A stretch of 64,000 nucleotides of DNA from CAYQQU01 sp964419545 (lineage in GTDB: Bacteria > Bacteroidota > Bacteroidia > Chitinophagales > Saprospiraceae), in NCBI GenBank assembly GCA_964419545.1, contig CAYQQU010000014.1, positions 26,205 to 90,204 of the forward strand, written 5' to 3'. The notes below the pieces were generated by a model. That model did not search any database. It saw only the letters and a list, made by a program, of their open reading frames with translations, and had not been told where the DNA came from. The position numbers and the translations under genes are program-made. This document shows positions 52,126 through 62,700 of this stretch, one piece after another (the stretch's first letter is position 1; every line of letters begins with the position of its first letter).

Positions 52126-53766
52126 ATGAAAAGCGGAATAGCCAAAATTACCTACCTCACAGTAATGATGACCGTCGCCCTCCCGGCCTGGTCGCAGGCC
52201 AACGGCAACGGGTCCAGCTATCTGCTGTACGGCATTATGGCCGTAGCAGCTGTGCTTTTTCTGGGACTGGTGCTGCAGGTCTCCGACAACCTGCTGGCCA
52301 TCGAAGCGAAGCGGATCGGCGCAGACCGCACCGGCGCCAACTTCTCCATCTGGCCGACCGTCGGAGAACTCTTCACCCCGCGCCGGCCGGAATTCGTAGA
52401 AGAAAATGACCGCCTCACTTACCTGCGGCGCGGCCATAACATCAAGCTCGAGGGCGAACCGGCCGGACAAGCGATCACGGATGCGCAGGTCCGCACTTTT
52501 GCCTTGCAGCCGCCCAATTTCACCGGCGTCATGCCCATTCCCAAAATGTTGGTGGGCGTAGGGGATCAGGTCAAAGCCGGCGATCCGGTCTTTTTCGATA
52601 AAAAAACGCCAAACGTCAAATACGTCGCTCCCGTAAGCGGGGAGATCGTCGCCATCAACCGGGCCGCTAAGCGCGCCATCTCGGAGGTGGTGATCCTGGC
52701 CGACGCCGATATGAAGTACCGCCAGTACGATGCTTTCGACCTGGATAACAGCAGCCGCGAAGAACTGGTCGCCTTCCTGCTCGAAAGCGGCGCCTGGCCG
52801 ATGATCCGCCAGCGGCCCTACAACGTGGTGGCGGAAGAGAACGAGACGCCCCGCGATATCTTCATCTCCACTTTCGACACCGCTCCTCTGGCGCCCGATC
52901 TGAACCTGGTGGTGGCCGGTCGGGAGCAGGACTTCCAGCGGGGGCTCGATGCGCTGAGCAAACTGACGGACGGCAAGGTATACCTCGGCCTCGACGCCAA
53001 AAGCGAAAATCCGCCGTCCAAAGCCTTCACCGAGGCCCGGGGCGTCGAACGCCATTGGTTCCACGGCAAACACCCGGCAGGTAACGTCGGCGTTCAGATC
53101 CACAACATCGCGCCCATGGCCGCACAGGATAAGGTATGGACGCTGGGCGTACAGGAAGTGATCACCATCGGCGCTCTCTTCACGCAGCAGCGCTTCGACG
53201 CCGGCCGCGTTTTGGCGCTCACCGGAGCAGAACTGAAAACGCCCAAATACGTGCGCACCTACGTCGGCGCCAGTATCGAGGAACTGACCAAAGGCAACCT
53301 GGCCAACGATCACGTGCGCTTCATCTCCGGCGACGTGCTCTCCGGCGAGCGCAAGACGCAAAAGCAGTTCCTGAATTTCTTTGACGATCAGCTCACCGTG
53401 GTGGAGGAAGGCGACGATTACCAGCTCTTCGGTTGGTTGCTGCCGACTTTAAGCACCCCGAGCGTATCGCGCGCCATTCCCACCGGATTCCTTTCCGGGT
53501 TGAGGTTCAAGGCGGAAACCAATACGCACGGAGAAAAACGCGCGTTCGTCGTTACCGGTCAATACGAAGCCCTGCTGCCCATGGACGTCTATCTGCAGCA
53601 CCTGATGAAAGCCATTCTCATCAAAGACTTTGAGCGGATGGAAGGCCTGGGCATCTTCGAACTCGTCGAAGAAGACATCGCGTTATGCGAATTTGCCTGC
53701 ACTTCCAAACAACCGCTGCAGGCCATCCTGCGCGAAGGGCTCGACCTGATGCGCGAACAAGGGTAG
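52126..53766 (+). CDS. nqrA: Na+-NQR subunit A with an N-terminal membrane anchor
   Basis: A 546-residue protein. The NqrA core begins near residue 106 (IKLEGEPAGQAITDAQV), with the biotinyl-lipoyl-like MLVGVGDQVKAGDPVFFDKK and C-terminal SLBB-like regions, and binds quinone on the cytoplasmic side of the pump. It is preceded by about 100 extra residues: a signal-peptide-like segment (1-24) and a membrane span (about 31-53). Usual NqrA proteins are near 450 residues and soluble. The extension is in frame, in the same reading as the core and well formed, so it is real. It is the first gene of the six-gene nqr operon. Confidence 0.9.
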   Translation: MKSGIAKITYLTVMMTVALPAWSQANGNGSSYLLYGIMAVAAVLFLGLVLQVSDNLLAIEAKRIGADRTGANFSIWPTVGELFTPRRPEFVEENDRLTYLRRGHNIKLEGEPAGQAITDAQVRTFALQPPNFTGVMPIPKMLVGVGDQVKAGDPVFFDKKTPNVKYVAPVSGEIVAINRAAKRAISEVVILADADMKYRQYDAFDLDNSSREELVAFLLESGAWPMIRQRPYNVVAEENETPRDIFISTFDTAPLAPDLNLVVAGREQDFQRGLDALSKLTDGKVYLGLDAKSENPPSKAFTEARGVERHWFHGKHPAGNVGVQIHNIAPMAAQDKVWTLGVQEVITIGALFTQQRFDAGRVLALTGAELKTPKYVRTYVGASIEELTKGNLANDHVRFISGDVLSGERKTQKQFLNFFDDQLTVVEEGDDYQLFGWLLPTLSTPSVSRAIPTGFLSGLRFKAETNTHGEKRAFVVTGQYEALLPMDVYLQHLMKAILIKDFERMEGLGIFELVEEDIALCEFACTSKQPLQAILREGLDLMREQG

Positions 53767-53819
53767 GGGACCCGATTTACGATTGTAAAAACTCATTGAT
53801 CACGATATAGAATTGATAT

Positions 53820-55094
53820 ATGAAAAAGGCATTGCTTAATTTTTTTCACCGGATCGAACCGGATAAAGAAAAGTCGCCCTTTCTGCATACGTTGTTCGAC
53901 GGATTCTTCACGTTCGCCTTCACGCCCAACATGGTCACCAAGGAAGGCGTACACATCCGCGACGGCATCGACCTGAAGCGCACCATGGTGCAGGTCGTAC
54001 TCGCCCTGCAACTTTGTTATCTCTTCGGCACCTGGAACATCGGCCACCAGCACTTCACCTCGCTGGGGCTGTATCCCGGCGTACTGGAAGGGCTGCACCT
54101 GAAGCTGGTTTACGGACTGGTCAAGCTGATTCCCATTTTTATCGTTACCCACGTCGTAGGTCTCGGCATCGAGTTTTACTACGCCTTTAAAAAAGGGCAC
54201 GCCATCGAGGAAGGGTTCCTGGTTTCCGGCGCTTTGATCCCGCTGATCATGCCGCCGGATATTCCGCTTTGGATCCTGGCCGTTGCCGTTGCTTTCGCCG
54301 TTTGGATCGGCAAGGAAGCCTTCGGAGGTACGGGCATGAACGTGCTCAACATCGCTTTGCTGGCCCGCGTGTTCATCTTTTTTGCTTACCCGACTACCAT
54401 TGCCGGTGACGAAGTATGGATCGCCGGCATCGAAAAGTCGGGCGCCGGCGCTTACGTCGGTCAGACCTACGGTGCGGTGTATGGGTTCTTCGACAGTATT
54501 TTCAACAGCTTCGGCTGGACGACTTTCGGAGAAGGCGGCAAAGCGGTGGTCGACGGATATACCGGCGCCACGCCCCTGTCTCTCGCTTTTCAGGGAGGAT
54601 GGGAAAACGTGACCAACACCTATAGCGTCTCGCAGATGTGGTGGGGCAATATTCCCGGTTCAATCGGCGAAACATCCAAGCCGCTCATCATTCTCGGCGC
54701 CGTTTACCTGATCATACTGGGTATCGCCAGCTGGCGCATCATGCTTTCCGGCCTGCTCGGCTTCATTGTGATGGGCATGATCCTCAATGCCTGGGGCGCA
54801 ACGGTCTTCATGGAAGTACCCTGGTATTACCAGCTGTATATGGGAAGCTTCCTCTTCGCCATCGTCTACATGGCCACCGACCCGGTAACTGCGGCATCGA
54901 CACCGATGGGTAAATGGATCTACGGCTTTTTCATCGGTATGGTCGGTTTGATCATCCGCGTGATGAACCCGGCCTATCCCGAAGGCTGGATGCTGGCCAT
55001 CCTGTTTATGAACGTCTTCGCACCGCTGATCGACCACTATGTGCTGCAGGCCAATATGAATCGCCGCCTGAAGCGCTCGACAGTAAAAGCCTGA
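53820..55094 (+). CDS. nqrB: Na+-NQR subunit B
   Basis: A 424-residue membrane subunit with about ten spans. The covalent FMN site is Thr251 in DGYTGATPLSLA. It carries FMN and riboflavin and forms much of the Na+ channel with NqrD and NqrE. ATG at 53820, 53 bp after nqrA. Confidence 0.95.
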   Translation: MKKALLNFFHRIEPDKEKSPFLHTLFDGFFTFAFTPNMVTKEGVHIRDGIDLKRTMVQVVLALQLCYLFGTWNIGHQHFTSLGLYPGVLEGLHLKLVYGLVKLIPIFIVTHVVGLGIEFYYAFKKGHAIEEGFLVSGALIPLIMPPDIPLWILAVAVAFAVWIGKEAFGGTGMNVLNIALLARVFIFFAYPTTIAGDEVWIAGIEKSGAGAYVGQTYGAVYGFFDSIFNSFGWTTFGEGGKAVVDGYTGATPLSLAFQGGWENVTNTYSVSQMWWGNIPGSIGETSKPLIILGAVYLIILGIASWRIMLSGLLGFIVMGMILNAWGATVFMEVPWYYQLYMGSFLFAIVYMATDPVTAASTPMGKWIYGFFIGMVGLIIRVMNPAYPEGWMLAILFMNVFAPLIDHYVLQANMNRRLKRSTVKA

Positions 55095-55119
55095 TTGTTA
55101 AACTTTAAAACGCTAAGCT

Positions 55120-55875
55120 GTGCAGTACAGTACCAATTATATCATCATCTTCATCCTCATCCTGACCGCTTCCGTAGCTGTGGCCCTCACCGGCCTGCGC
55201 GAGGCTACGAAAGGAAAAGCCGTACAGAACGAAGACATCTTCAACAAGCGCGCCATCCTTTCGGCCGTGGAAGATTACCTGCCCAACGGACAGAAGGCTA
55301 GCGAGCTCAGCGACCAGCAGGTACTGGATCTCTTCAACCAGCAAGTCGACCAGATCGTCCTCGACATGAACGGGGAGGTCAAAGAAGACATGAAAGCCGA
55401 AAATATCGATATGGCCAAAGAGCGCAAAAAGCCTGAAGCCGAACGCATGCTGCCTCTGTTCAATTACCGGGGCCCCAACGGCGAGGAACTGTACATCATC
55501 TCCGTGCGGGGCAACGGCCTGTGGGACGAGATCTGGGGCAACATCGCCCTGAAGAGCGACCTCAATACCATTGCCGGCGCTGCCTTCGACCACAAAGGCG
55601 AAACGCCGGGGCTGGGCGCTGAGATCAAAGACAATCCGGCTTTCTCCGCCCAATTCAAAGGCAAGGAAATCTACAACGAAGAAGGAGAATACGTTTCAGT
55701 TGTCGTGCGCAAGGGCGGCGCGCGCGACGAAGATCACGAAGTGGACGGCATTTCCGGCGCTACGGTTACGGCCGACGGGGTTACCGAAATGCTGAAACGC
55801 GGCATCGCTTATTATCAACCGTATTTTAACGAAATTCGGCAATCAAACAAGGCCGAAGGGTTGTTGATAGAATAA
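55120..55875 (+). CDS. nqrC: Na+-NQR subunit C
   Basis: A 251-residue subunit starting with GTG. It has one N-terminal span (NYIIIFILILTASVAVALTG) and a periplasmic FMN domain in which FMN is attached to Thr215 of DGISGATVTADG. The attachment needs the flavin transferase ApbE, which is not in this window. It starts 25 bp after nqrB. Confidence 0.95.
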   Translation: MQYSTNYIIIFILILTASVAVALTGLREATKGKAVQNEDIFNKRAILSAVEDYLPNGQKASELSDQQVLDLFNQQVDQIVLDMNGEVKEDMKAENIDMAKERKKPEAERMLPLFNYRGPNGEELYIISVRGNGLWDEIWGNIALKSDLNTIAGAAFDHKGETPGLGAEIKDNPAFSAQFKGKEIYNEEGEYVSVVVRKGGARDEDHEVDGISGATVTADGVTEMLKRGIAYYQPYFNEIRQSNKAEGLLIE

Positions 55876-55951
55876 AAATCCTTTTAATTAGACCAAATCA
55901 AAAGAGCATCGGCGACCGCTGCTCGGAGCTCAATAGAAAAAAAGTTCCATC

Positions 55952-56668
55952 ATGGCTGAAACGCAAGAAGCACCAAAGGTAGTAGAAAAAGAACCCTTAT
56001 TCGGGAAAAAAGAGCGCAAGCTCATTACCGATCCGCTAAACGACAATAATCCGATTACGGTACAGGTACTCGGTATCTGTTCGGCGCTGGCCGTCACCTC
56101 CCTGGTTTATCCCTCGGTGGTCATGGCCGTTGCGGTCGTTTTCGTAACCGCATTTTCCAGTCTGTTCACTTCCCTGCTGCGGAACTATATTCCCAAGCAG
56201 GTGCGGATGATCGTGCAGCTGGTCATCATCGCCACCCTGGTAACTGTAGTCGAGCTCACGCTCAAGGCGGTCAACTATCCGGTATACAAACAGCTGTCGG
56301 TATACATCGGCCTGATCATCACGAACTGCATCGTGATGGGTCGCCTGGAAGCCTTCTCCATGGCCAACAAGCCCTGGCGTTCTTTCCTCGACGGCCTGGG
56401 CAACGGCCTGGGTTACGGCTACATCCTGGTGGTCGTCGGCGTCGTGCGGGAGATCTTCGGCAAAGGCAGCCTCTTCGCCGGCAGCCCGATCGAGATGAAG
56501 ATCATCGGCCCCACCGCCGACTACTTCATCAACACCACCGAAAGTGTGCTGTTCGGCTGGTACGCCAACAACAATCTCATGGTGCTGCCCGCCGCGGCCA
56601 TGTTCATCATCGGGATTTTTATCTGGATCCAGCGCAGCTATAACACCAAGCTGGTCGACGTATCCTAA
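55952..56668 (+). CDS. nqrD: Na+-NQR subunit D
   Basis: A 238-residue subunit with six spans, including TSLVYPSVVMAVAVVFVTAF and the conserved GRLEAFSMANKPWRSFLDGL. It forms a paired antiparallel fold with NqrE and holds a 2Fe-2S centre between them. ATG at 55952. Confidence 0.95.
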   Translation: MAETQEAPKVVEKEPLFGKKERKLITDPLNDNNPITVQVLGICSALAVTSLVYPSVVMAVAVVFVTAFSSLFTSLLRNYIPKQVRMIVQLVIIATLVTVVELTLKAVNYPVYKQLSVYIGLIITNCIVMGRLEAFSMANKPWRSFLDGLGNGLGYGYILVVVGVVREIFGKGSLFAGSPIEMKIIGPTADYFINTTESVLFGWYANNNLMVLPAAAMFIIGIFIWIQRSYNTKLVDVS

Positions 56669-56703
56669 ACCAAATCAATTGTCAATCTGAAAATTAATTA
56701 GCC

Positions 56704-57321
56704 ATGGGCGAGTTATTCAATATATTTCTCAAAGCCGCGTTCATCGAAAACATGGTTTTGGCTTATTTTCTCGGAATGTGTTCTTATCTGGCCGTTTCCA
56801 AAACCGTAAATACAGCTTTCGGTCTCGGTCTGGCCGTCATTTTCGTACTGGGCATCACCATGCCGATCAACTGGGTGATCCAGGAATACCTGCTCAGCGA
56901 GAGCGGTCTTTTCGGTATCGACCTGACCTTCCTGCGCTTTATTCTCTTCATTGCGGTCATCGCTTCGATGGTGCAGCTGGTGGAGATGGTGGTGGAAAAA
57001 GTCTCTCCGGCCCTGTACACGGCGCTGGGTATTTTCCTGCCGCTGATCACGGTAAACTGCGCCATTCTCGGCGGTTCGCTGTTCATGGTGTCGCGGGAGT
57101 ATAACTTCGGCGAGTCGGTAGCCTTCGGCCTGGGCGGCGGTTTCGGCTGGTTCCTGGCCGTGATTGCGATCGCCGCGATCCGGGAAAAGATCCGTTACTC
57201 CAACGTGCCGCCGGCGCTGCGCGGCCTGGGGATGGCGTTCATTCTGACGGGCCTCATGGGCATCGCGTTCATGAGCCTGATGGGCATCGATCCCTCGGCT
57301 TTCACAAGCGCAAGTAATTAA
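56704..57321 (+). CDS. nqrE: Na+-NQR subunit E
   Basis: A 205-residue subunit with six spans, homologous to NqrD. The conserved stretches LPLITVNCAILGGSLFMV and MVLAYFLGMCSYLAVS include the cysteines that carry the intramembrane cluster. It starts 35 bp after nqrD. Confidence 0.95.
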   Translation: MGELFNIFLKAAFIENMVLAYFLGMCSYLAVSKTVNTAFGLGLAVIFVLGITMPINWVIQEYLLSESGLFGIDLTFLRFILFIAVIASMVQLVEMVVEKVSPALYTALGIFLPLITVNCAILGGSLFMVSREYNFGESVAFGLGGGFGWFLAVIAIAAIREKIRYSNVPPALRGLGMAFILTGLMGIAFMSLMGIDPSAFTSASN

Positions 57322-57348
57322 ACAACCAATAATCTCAATATACTCACT

Positions 57349-58641
57349 ATGATATTACTGGCAATAAGCGTTCAAACGATATTGTTCGCCGTCCTGGTCT
57401 TCAGCCTGGTCATCCTCGCCCTGTCTTTCATGCTGATCTTTGCACGGAAGCAACTGGTGCCGCAGGGCGACGTGAAGATCGTGATCAACGGCGACGAAGA
57501 AAACCCGCTCCTGGTGCAGCCGGGCACTTCCCTGCTGTCGGCGCTCTCCGATAAAAGCATCTTCCTACCTTCGGCTTGCGGCGGCGGCGGCACCTGCGCC
57601 ATGTGCGAATGCCACATCGACGAAGGCGGCGGCGACGTGCTGCCCACCGAGCTCAACCACCTCACGCGCAAAGAAGTAGCCGAACACAAGCGCCTGGCCT
57701 GCCAGGTAAAAGTGCGGAACGACATGCACATCCGGGTGCCGGAAGAAATTTTCGGTATCAAAAAGTGGGAGTGCGAAGTGGTCTCCAACTACAACGTGGC
57801 GACCTTCATCAAGGAATTTGTGGTCAAACTGCCGGAAGGAGAGCTCCTCGAATTCGAATCGGGCGGCTACATCCAGATCGACGTGCCGAAGGTGGAAGTC
57901 GATTTCAAAGATTTCGACATCACCTCGCACCCGCGGATGGCCGACAAAGCCCCGGATACTTACCAGGAAGAGTGGGATAAGTTCCAGATGTGGGACCTTA
58001 AAATGAAGAACGACGAAGAGCAGTTCCGCGCCTATTCCATGGCCAACCACCCGGCGGAAGGCAATATCGTGATGCTCAACATCCGCATCGCCACTCCGCC
58101 CTGGGATCGCAAGAACAACACCTGGATGCCGGTCAACCCGGGCGTTTGCTCGTCTTACGTCTTCGCCCAGAAGCCGGGCGATAAAGTGACCATCTCCGGC
58201 CCTTACGGCGAGTTCTTCATCAAGCCGACCAACAAGGAAATGGTATACATCGGCGGCGGCGCCGGCATGGCGCCCCTGCGCTCGCACGTCTTTCACCTCT
58301 TCCACACGCTGAAGACGGATCGCAAGGTATCTTACTGGTACGGCGGGCGCTCGCTGCGCGAACTGTTCTACACAGAAGACTTCCGCGATATCGAAAAGGA
58401 CTTCTCGAACTTCTCTTACCACATCGCCCTTTCCGATCCGCGTCCTGATGACAACTGGGAAGGCCCGACCGGGTTTATCCACCAGGTGGTTTACGACAAT
58501 TACCTCAAGGATCATCCCGAGCCGGAAGAGATCGAATACTACCTCTGCGGACCGCCCCTCATGTTGCAGGCCGTCATGAAAATGCTCGACGGCCTGGGCG
58601 TGCCGGAAGAGAACATTGCTTTTGACGACTTCGGCAGCTAA
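57349..58641 (+). CDS. nqrF: Na+-NQR subunit F
   Basis: A 430-residue subunit: one N-terminal membrane span, a 2Fe-2S ferredoxin domain with ligands Cys77, Cys83, Cys86 (ACGGGGTCAMCEC) and Cys118, then a ferredoxin-reductase-like FAD/NADH domain with RAYSMANHPAEG and IGGGAGMAPLRSH. It takes electrons from NADH at the cytoplasmic face and starts the chain to quinone. A terminator follows. Confidence 0.95.
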   Translation: MILLAISVQTILFAVLVFSLVILALSFMLIFARKQLVPQGDVKIVINGDEENPLLVQPGTSLLSALSDKSIFLPSACGGGGTCAMCECHIDEGGGDVLPTELNHLTRKEVAEHKRLACQVKVRNDMHIRVPEEIFGIKKWECEVVSNYNVATFIKEFVVKLPEGELLEFESGGYIQIDVPKVEVDFKDFDITSHPRMADKAPDTYQEEWDKFQMWDLKMKNDEEQFRAYSMANHPAEGNIVMLNIRIATPPWDRKNNTWMPVNPGVCSSYVFAQKPGDKVTISGPYGEFFIKPTNKEMVYIGGGAGMAPLRSHVFHLFHTLKTDRKVSYWYGGRSLRELFYTEDFRDIEKDFSNFSYHIALSDPRPDDNWEGPTGFIHQVVYDNYLKDHPEPEEIEYYLCGPPLMLQAVMKMLDGLGVPEENIAFDDFGS

Positions 58642-58663
58642 GAGACGCCGTTGCGCTTCGTCA

Positions 58664-58700
58664 GAAACCCCGTTTCTTCTGTTGAGGAGATGGGGTTTTT
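58664..58700 (+). terminator. Rho-independent terminator of the nqr operon
   Basis: GAAACCCC and GGGGTTTTT form the stem, with a long, partly paired loop, and the T-run follows directly. Confidence 0.75.
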
Positions 58701-58750
58701 AAATACCGCCAAAATATCGAAATCTATCCTTCGTTTATCGAATGTTTTTC

Positions 58751-58780
58751 GCGCTTGTACAAATAAGCGCTAATTTTTCA
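58751..58780 (+). other. GCGCTT / AAGCGC hairpin before the 58.8-kb gene
   Basis: GCGCTT (58751-58756) pairs with AAGCGC (58765-58770), 8-nt loop, followed by TAATTTTT. It may be a second terminator after nqr or a leader hairpin. Confidence 0.4.
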
Positions 58781-58813
58781 ACCTACTATTCCAAACCTAA
58801 ATTCGATTGACCA

Positions 58814-59572
58814 ATGCAAAAGTATTGCTTAACGCTGTTCCTGTTCCTGGCCGCACTGGCCGCAAACGCCCAGACCGTAGACGAGATCCTGGCCAATTAC
58901 TTCGACAATATCGGCGGCCGGGAAGCCTGGGAACAACTGGAATCGACCAAGATGACCAGTACGATGAACATGCAGCAGATGGAGTTCCCGGGTACGATAT
59001 TCGCCGCCCGGCCCAACAAACAGCGGGTAGAGGTCAACCTGCAGGGCAAGCAGCTGATCCAGGCCTACGACGGGGAAACCGCCTGGTGGATCAATCCCTT
59101 CATGGGCAGTGAAGAACCGCAAAAGATGCCCGAAGCGATGGCCGAAGAAATGACCAGGCAGGAGTTCGAGATCGACTTCATCAACTACCAGGAAAAAGGA
59201 TACACCGTTAGCCTGGAAGGCCCCAAGACCGTCGAAGGGGCGGAAACGTTTGAGATTAAACTGGAGAAAGAGGACGGCGACGTTTATTACTACTACTTCG
59301 ATCAGGAATACTTCGTACCCATCATGATGAAAACTACCCTGAAATCGGGCCAGGCTAAAGGCCAGGAGTCGGAAACCTTCTTCAGCGATTATCAGGAAGT
59401 GGACGGCATGATGTTCCCGTTCTTCATCGAATCGAAAATTGGCGGCCAATCTTTTCAGAAAATTACCATCGACAGTATCGAACTGAACTTCGCTTACGAG
59501 GATGATTTCTTCGCGTTCCCCGAAATGGCGGAAGAAGAGCAGAAGGAAACGAGCGAAGGAAAAGGAAATTGA
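58814..59572 (+). CDS. Secreted LolA-like / outer-membrane lipoprotein-sorting-like protein
   Basis: A 252-residue protein with signal peptide MQKYCLTLFLFLAALAANAQ. The body (VDEILANYFDNIGGREAWEQL, QLIQAYDGETAWWINPFMG, DGMMFPFFIESKIGG) has the half-barrel pattern of LolA/LolB-like proteins found widely in Bacteroidota, with a highly acidic C-terminal tail. It probably binds a lipid-like ligand in the periplasm. The precise function is unknown. It is monocistronic and followed by a perfect 20-bp hairpin. Confidence 0.7.
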   Translation: MQKYCLTLFLFLAALAANAQTVDEILANYFDNIGGREAWEQLESTKMTSTMNMQQMEFPGTIFAARPNKQRVEVNLQGKQLIQAYDGETAWWINPFMGSEEPQKMPEAMAEEMTRQEFEIDFINYQEKGYTVSLEGPKTVEGAETFEIKLEKEDGDVYYYYFDQEYFVPIMMKTTLKSGQAKGQESETFFSDYQEVDGMMFPFFIESKIGGQSFQKITIDSIELNFAYEDDFFAFPEMAEEEQKETSEGKGN

Positions 59573-59573
59573 T

Positions 59574-59621
59574 TTTTGGTCTTTGGTCTTTGGTTTCAGG
59601 TCCAAAGACCAAAGACCAAAA
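59574..59621. terminator. Perfect 20-bp hairpin with internal tandem repeat
   Basis: The left arm (59574-59593) contains tandem GTCTTTG units and is exactly complementary to 59602-59621, with an 8-nt loop. It begins 2 bp after the stop codon of the LolA-like gene, so a terminator role is likely despite the lack of a long T-run. Confidence 0.6.
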
Positions 59622-59701
59622 CCCCATAAACCCTTACTGGCGCGGACGCCGGCATTTTGATTTTCACTTTCTCTCCTACTATCGAAATCAACCATTGAGC
59701 A

Positions 59702-62700
59702 ATGCATCGCCTTTTACTCTTTTCTATCGGTTTATCTTTTTTTGTCACCCTCGGTCATACCCAGATCCCCGACGGGGACTTCCTCTTTGGCGCACTGCGC
59801 GCCCGTCAGATCGGCCCCGCGGTGATGAGCGGCCGCGTTTCTTCCATTGATGTGGTCAACCGGCAAACCGAGATCCTGTATGTCGGCTCGGCCGGTGGCG
59901 GCGTCTGGAAATCCATTTCGGGCGGCGTCGCCTTTCGGCCCGTCTTTGACGATCACACCATGTCGATCGGCAAGGTCGCGATCGATCAGCAGCATCCCGA
60001 CACCGTATGGGTGGGTACGGGCGAACCCTGGCCCCGCAATTCCGTATCGGTCGGCGACGGCATCTACCGCACCACCGACGGCGGTACGAGCTGGGAGCAT
60101 CTGGGCCTCGAAAAAACGGAACGCATCGCCGATATTCTGATCCATCCCGACGACCCCAACACCGTTTACGTCGCCGCCCTGGGACACCTGTGGAACGCCA
60201 ATCCGGAACGCGGCGTCTTTCGCACCACCGACGGGGGGCAGAGCTGGGAAAAAATATTTTATATCGACGAAAATACCGGCGCCGCCGACCTCGCCATGGA
60301 CCCGCGCAATCCCGACGTTCTCTACGCCGCCATGTGGAGCTTCCGGCGTTGGCCCTGGCGTTTCGACTCGGGATTTACCGGCGGCAGCGGCTTGTTTAAA
60401 TCGACCGACGGCGGCGCTACCTGGAAAGAATTGCGCAACGGACTGCCGGAAGGAAAACTCGGGCGCCTGGCCGTCGCCGTGGCCCCCGGCAACGGCGATG
60501 TGGTCTACCTCTCGGTTGAATGCGAAGACCAGGACGGCAAAGGCATCTACCTGTCGACCGACGCGGGCGCTTCCTGGTCGCTGGTCAATAACGAGTTCAA
60601 CAGCACCGTGCGCCCCTTCTACTTTTCCAACCTCATCGTAGATCCCCAAAACGACAGCATCGTAATCAAATGCGGGCTTACGGCGACGATCAGCGAGGAC
60701 CGCGGCGACCGCTTCCGCAGCATTGACGGCAGCGTACACTCCGACGTTCACGACGCCTGGATCGATCCCAATAACCCCAAACACATCATCGTCGCCACCG
60801 ACGGCGGCGTCTACCAGTCGTTCGACCGGGGCTACACCTTCAGTATGATGATGGACCTGCCGATCTCGCAGTTCTATCACGTCAGCGTCGACATGGCAGA
60901 GCCGTACAACGTCTACGGCGGCTTGCAGGACAACGGCTCCTGGTACGCACCTTCCCGCAAAGCAGGCGGCATCAGCAACAGCGACTGGAAAGCAACCTAC
61001 GGCGGCGACGGCTTCTACTCCTTCGCCCATCCCACCGATCCCGATGTGGTATATGCCGAATACCAGGGCGGCCAGCTGGTGCGCTACAACAAAAAGACAG
61101 GGCAGGCCAAAGACATTAAGCCCTACCCCGAACAAGGCGAAGCTCCCTTCCGCTTCAACTGGAACGCCCCCATCGCCCTGAGTAACAACAACCCGGACCG
61201 CCTCTATTTCGGCGCGCAGTACCTCTTCGTTTCCGACGATCGCGGCGATTCGTGGCGGCGCCTCTCGCCCGACCTGACGACCAACGATCCGGAAAAACAA
61301 AAACAGGAGGAGTCGGGCGGATTAAGTATCGACAATTCCACCGCCGAGAACCACTGCACCATTTATACCATCGCCGAATCGCCCGTCGACGAGCGTACGA
61401 TCTGGGCCGGCGCCGACGACGGTAACCTGCAGGTGACCACCGACGGCGGTAAAACCTGGCGCAATGTAGCGGAAAACGCGCCGGACCTGCCCGCCAACAC
61501 CTGGGTCACCTTCGTCGAGCCCGGCCACTTCGACGCCCGTACCGCCTACGTCACCTTCGACGGGCACCGCACGGGCGATATGACCACTTACCTCTATCGC
61601 ACCACCGACGCCGGACAGACCTGGCGCCGCCTCAACACCCCTACGGATATCGGCTACGCCCTCTGTGTGCGCGAAGACCTCGTCAATCCGAACCTATTGT
61701 TTCTCGGCACGGAATTCGGGCTGTACATCTCCGCCGACGGAGGCGAACGCTGGTCGCGCTTCAAGAACAATATGCCTAAAGTGGGCGTACGCGATATGGT
61801 GATCCACCCCCGCGATCACGCGCTGGTGATGGGCGCCCACGGGCGCGGCGTGATCATCCTCGACGATATTACGCCCCTGCGCCAGATGACCGCCGAAATT
61901 GCAGAGCAAAAGCTGCACTTCTTCGCTACCGAGCCGACCGTGCTGCGCGATCCCGGCGCCGGGGGCAGCTGGTTCGGCGGGTCGGGCAACTTCCGCGGGC
62001 CCAATCCGAGCACCTCTGCGCAAATCGTCTATTACATGCAGCGCCGCCACACCTTCGGAAAGATGTTTATCGAAGTGTGGAAAGACGGCGAATTCCTGAA
62101 AACCCTGCCCGCCGGAAAAAGTGCAGGTATCAACGTGGTGAATATGCCGACGGCGCTGCCCAAACCCAAAGCGCCGCCGACCAAAAATACGCAGGCCCTG
62201 TTCGGTTCCCTCTTCGGCCCCAACCTACAGGCAGGCGCCTACGATGTGCTGCTCATTAAAGGACGCGATACCTTCCAAACGCAATTCGTACTGGAATACG
62301 ATCCCGATTCGCCCTACGAACTCGCCGGCCGCGAGCTGCAGCGCACCACCGCCATGCGGCTTTACGACCTCAGCGAGCACAGCGCCTGGCGCTACGCCCT
62401 GCTGAACGGCATTGCGCAAGGCGCGCGCGCCGTCGAGAGCGATGACGAAGCGCTGCGCCAAAAGATGGAAACCCTGGCCGAAAAAGCCGAAACCCTCATC
62501 GCGCGCTTCGTCTCCCTGGAAGGCGACGGCTACGTCGCCGACGGCGAAGAGCTGTACGAACGCATCTCCAACCTGTACCGCCTGGTAAGCGGTTTTCCCG
62601 GTCGCCCGTCAGACTCCCAGGTGGCCCGCACCGACGCCCTCGAACAGGAAATGATCGCACTGGATCAGGAGATCGAGGCTTTCCTCGGCAAAGAACTGAA

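Noticed and set aside
59732..61300. 522-codon open frame on the minus strand
   Set aside because: Antisense shadow of the third BNR-repeat gene.
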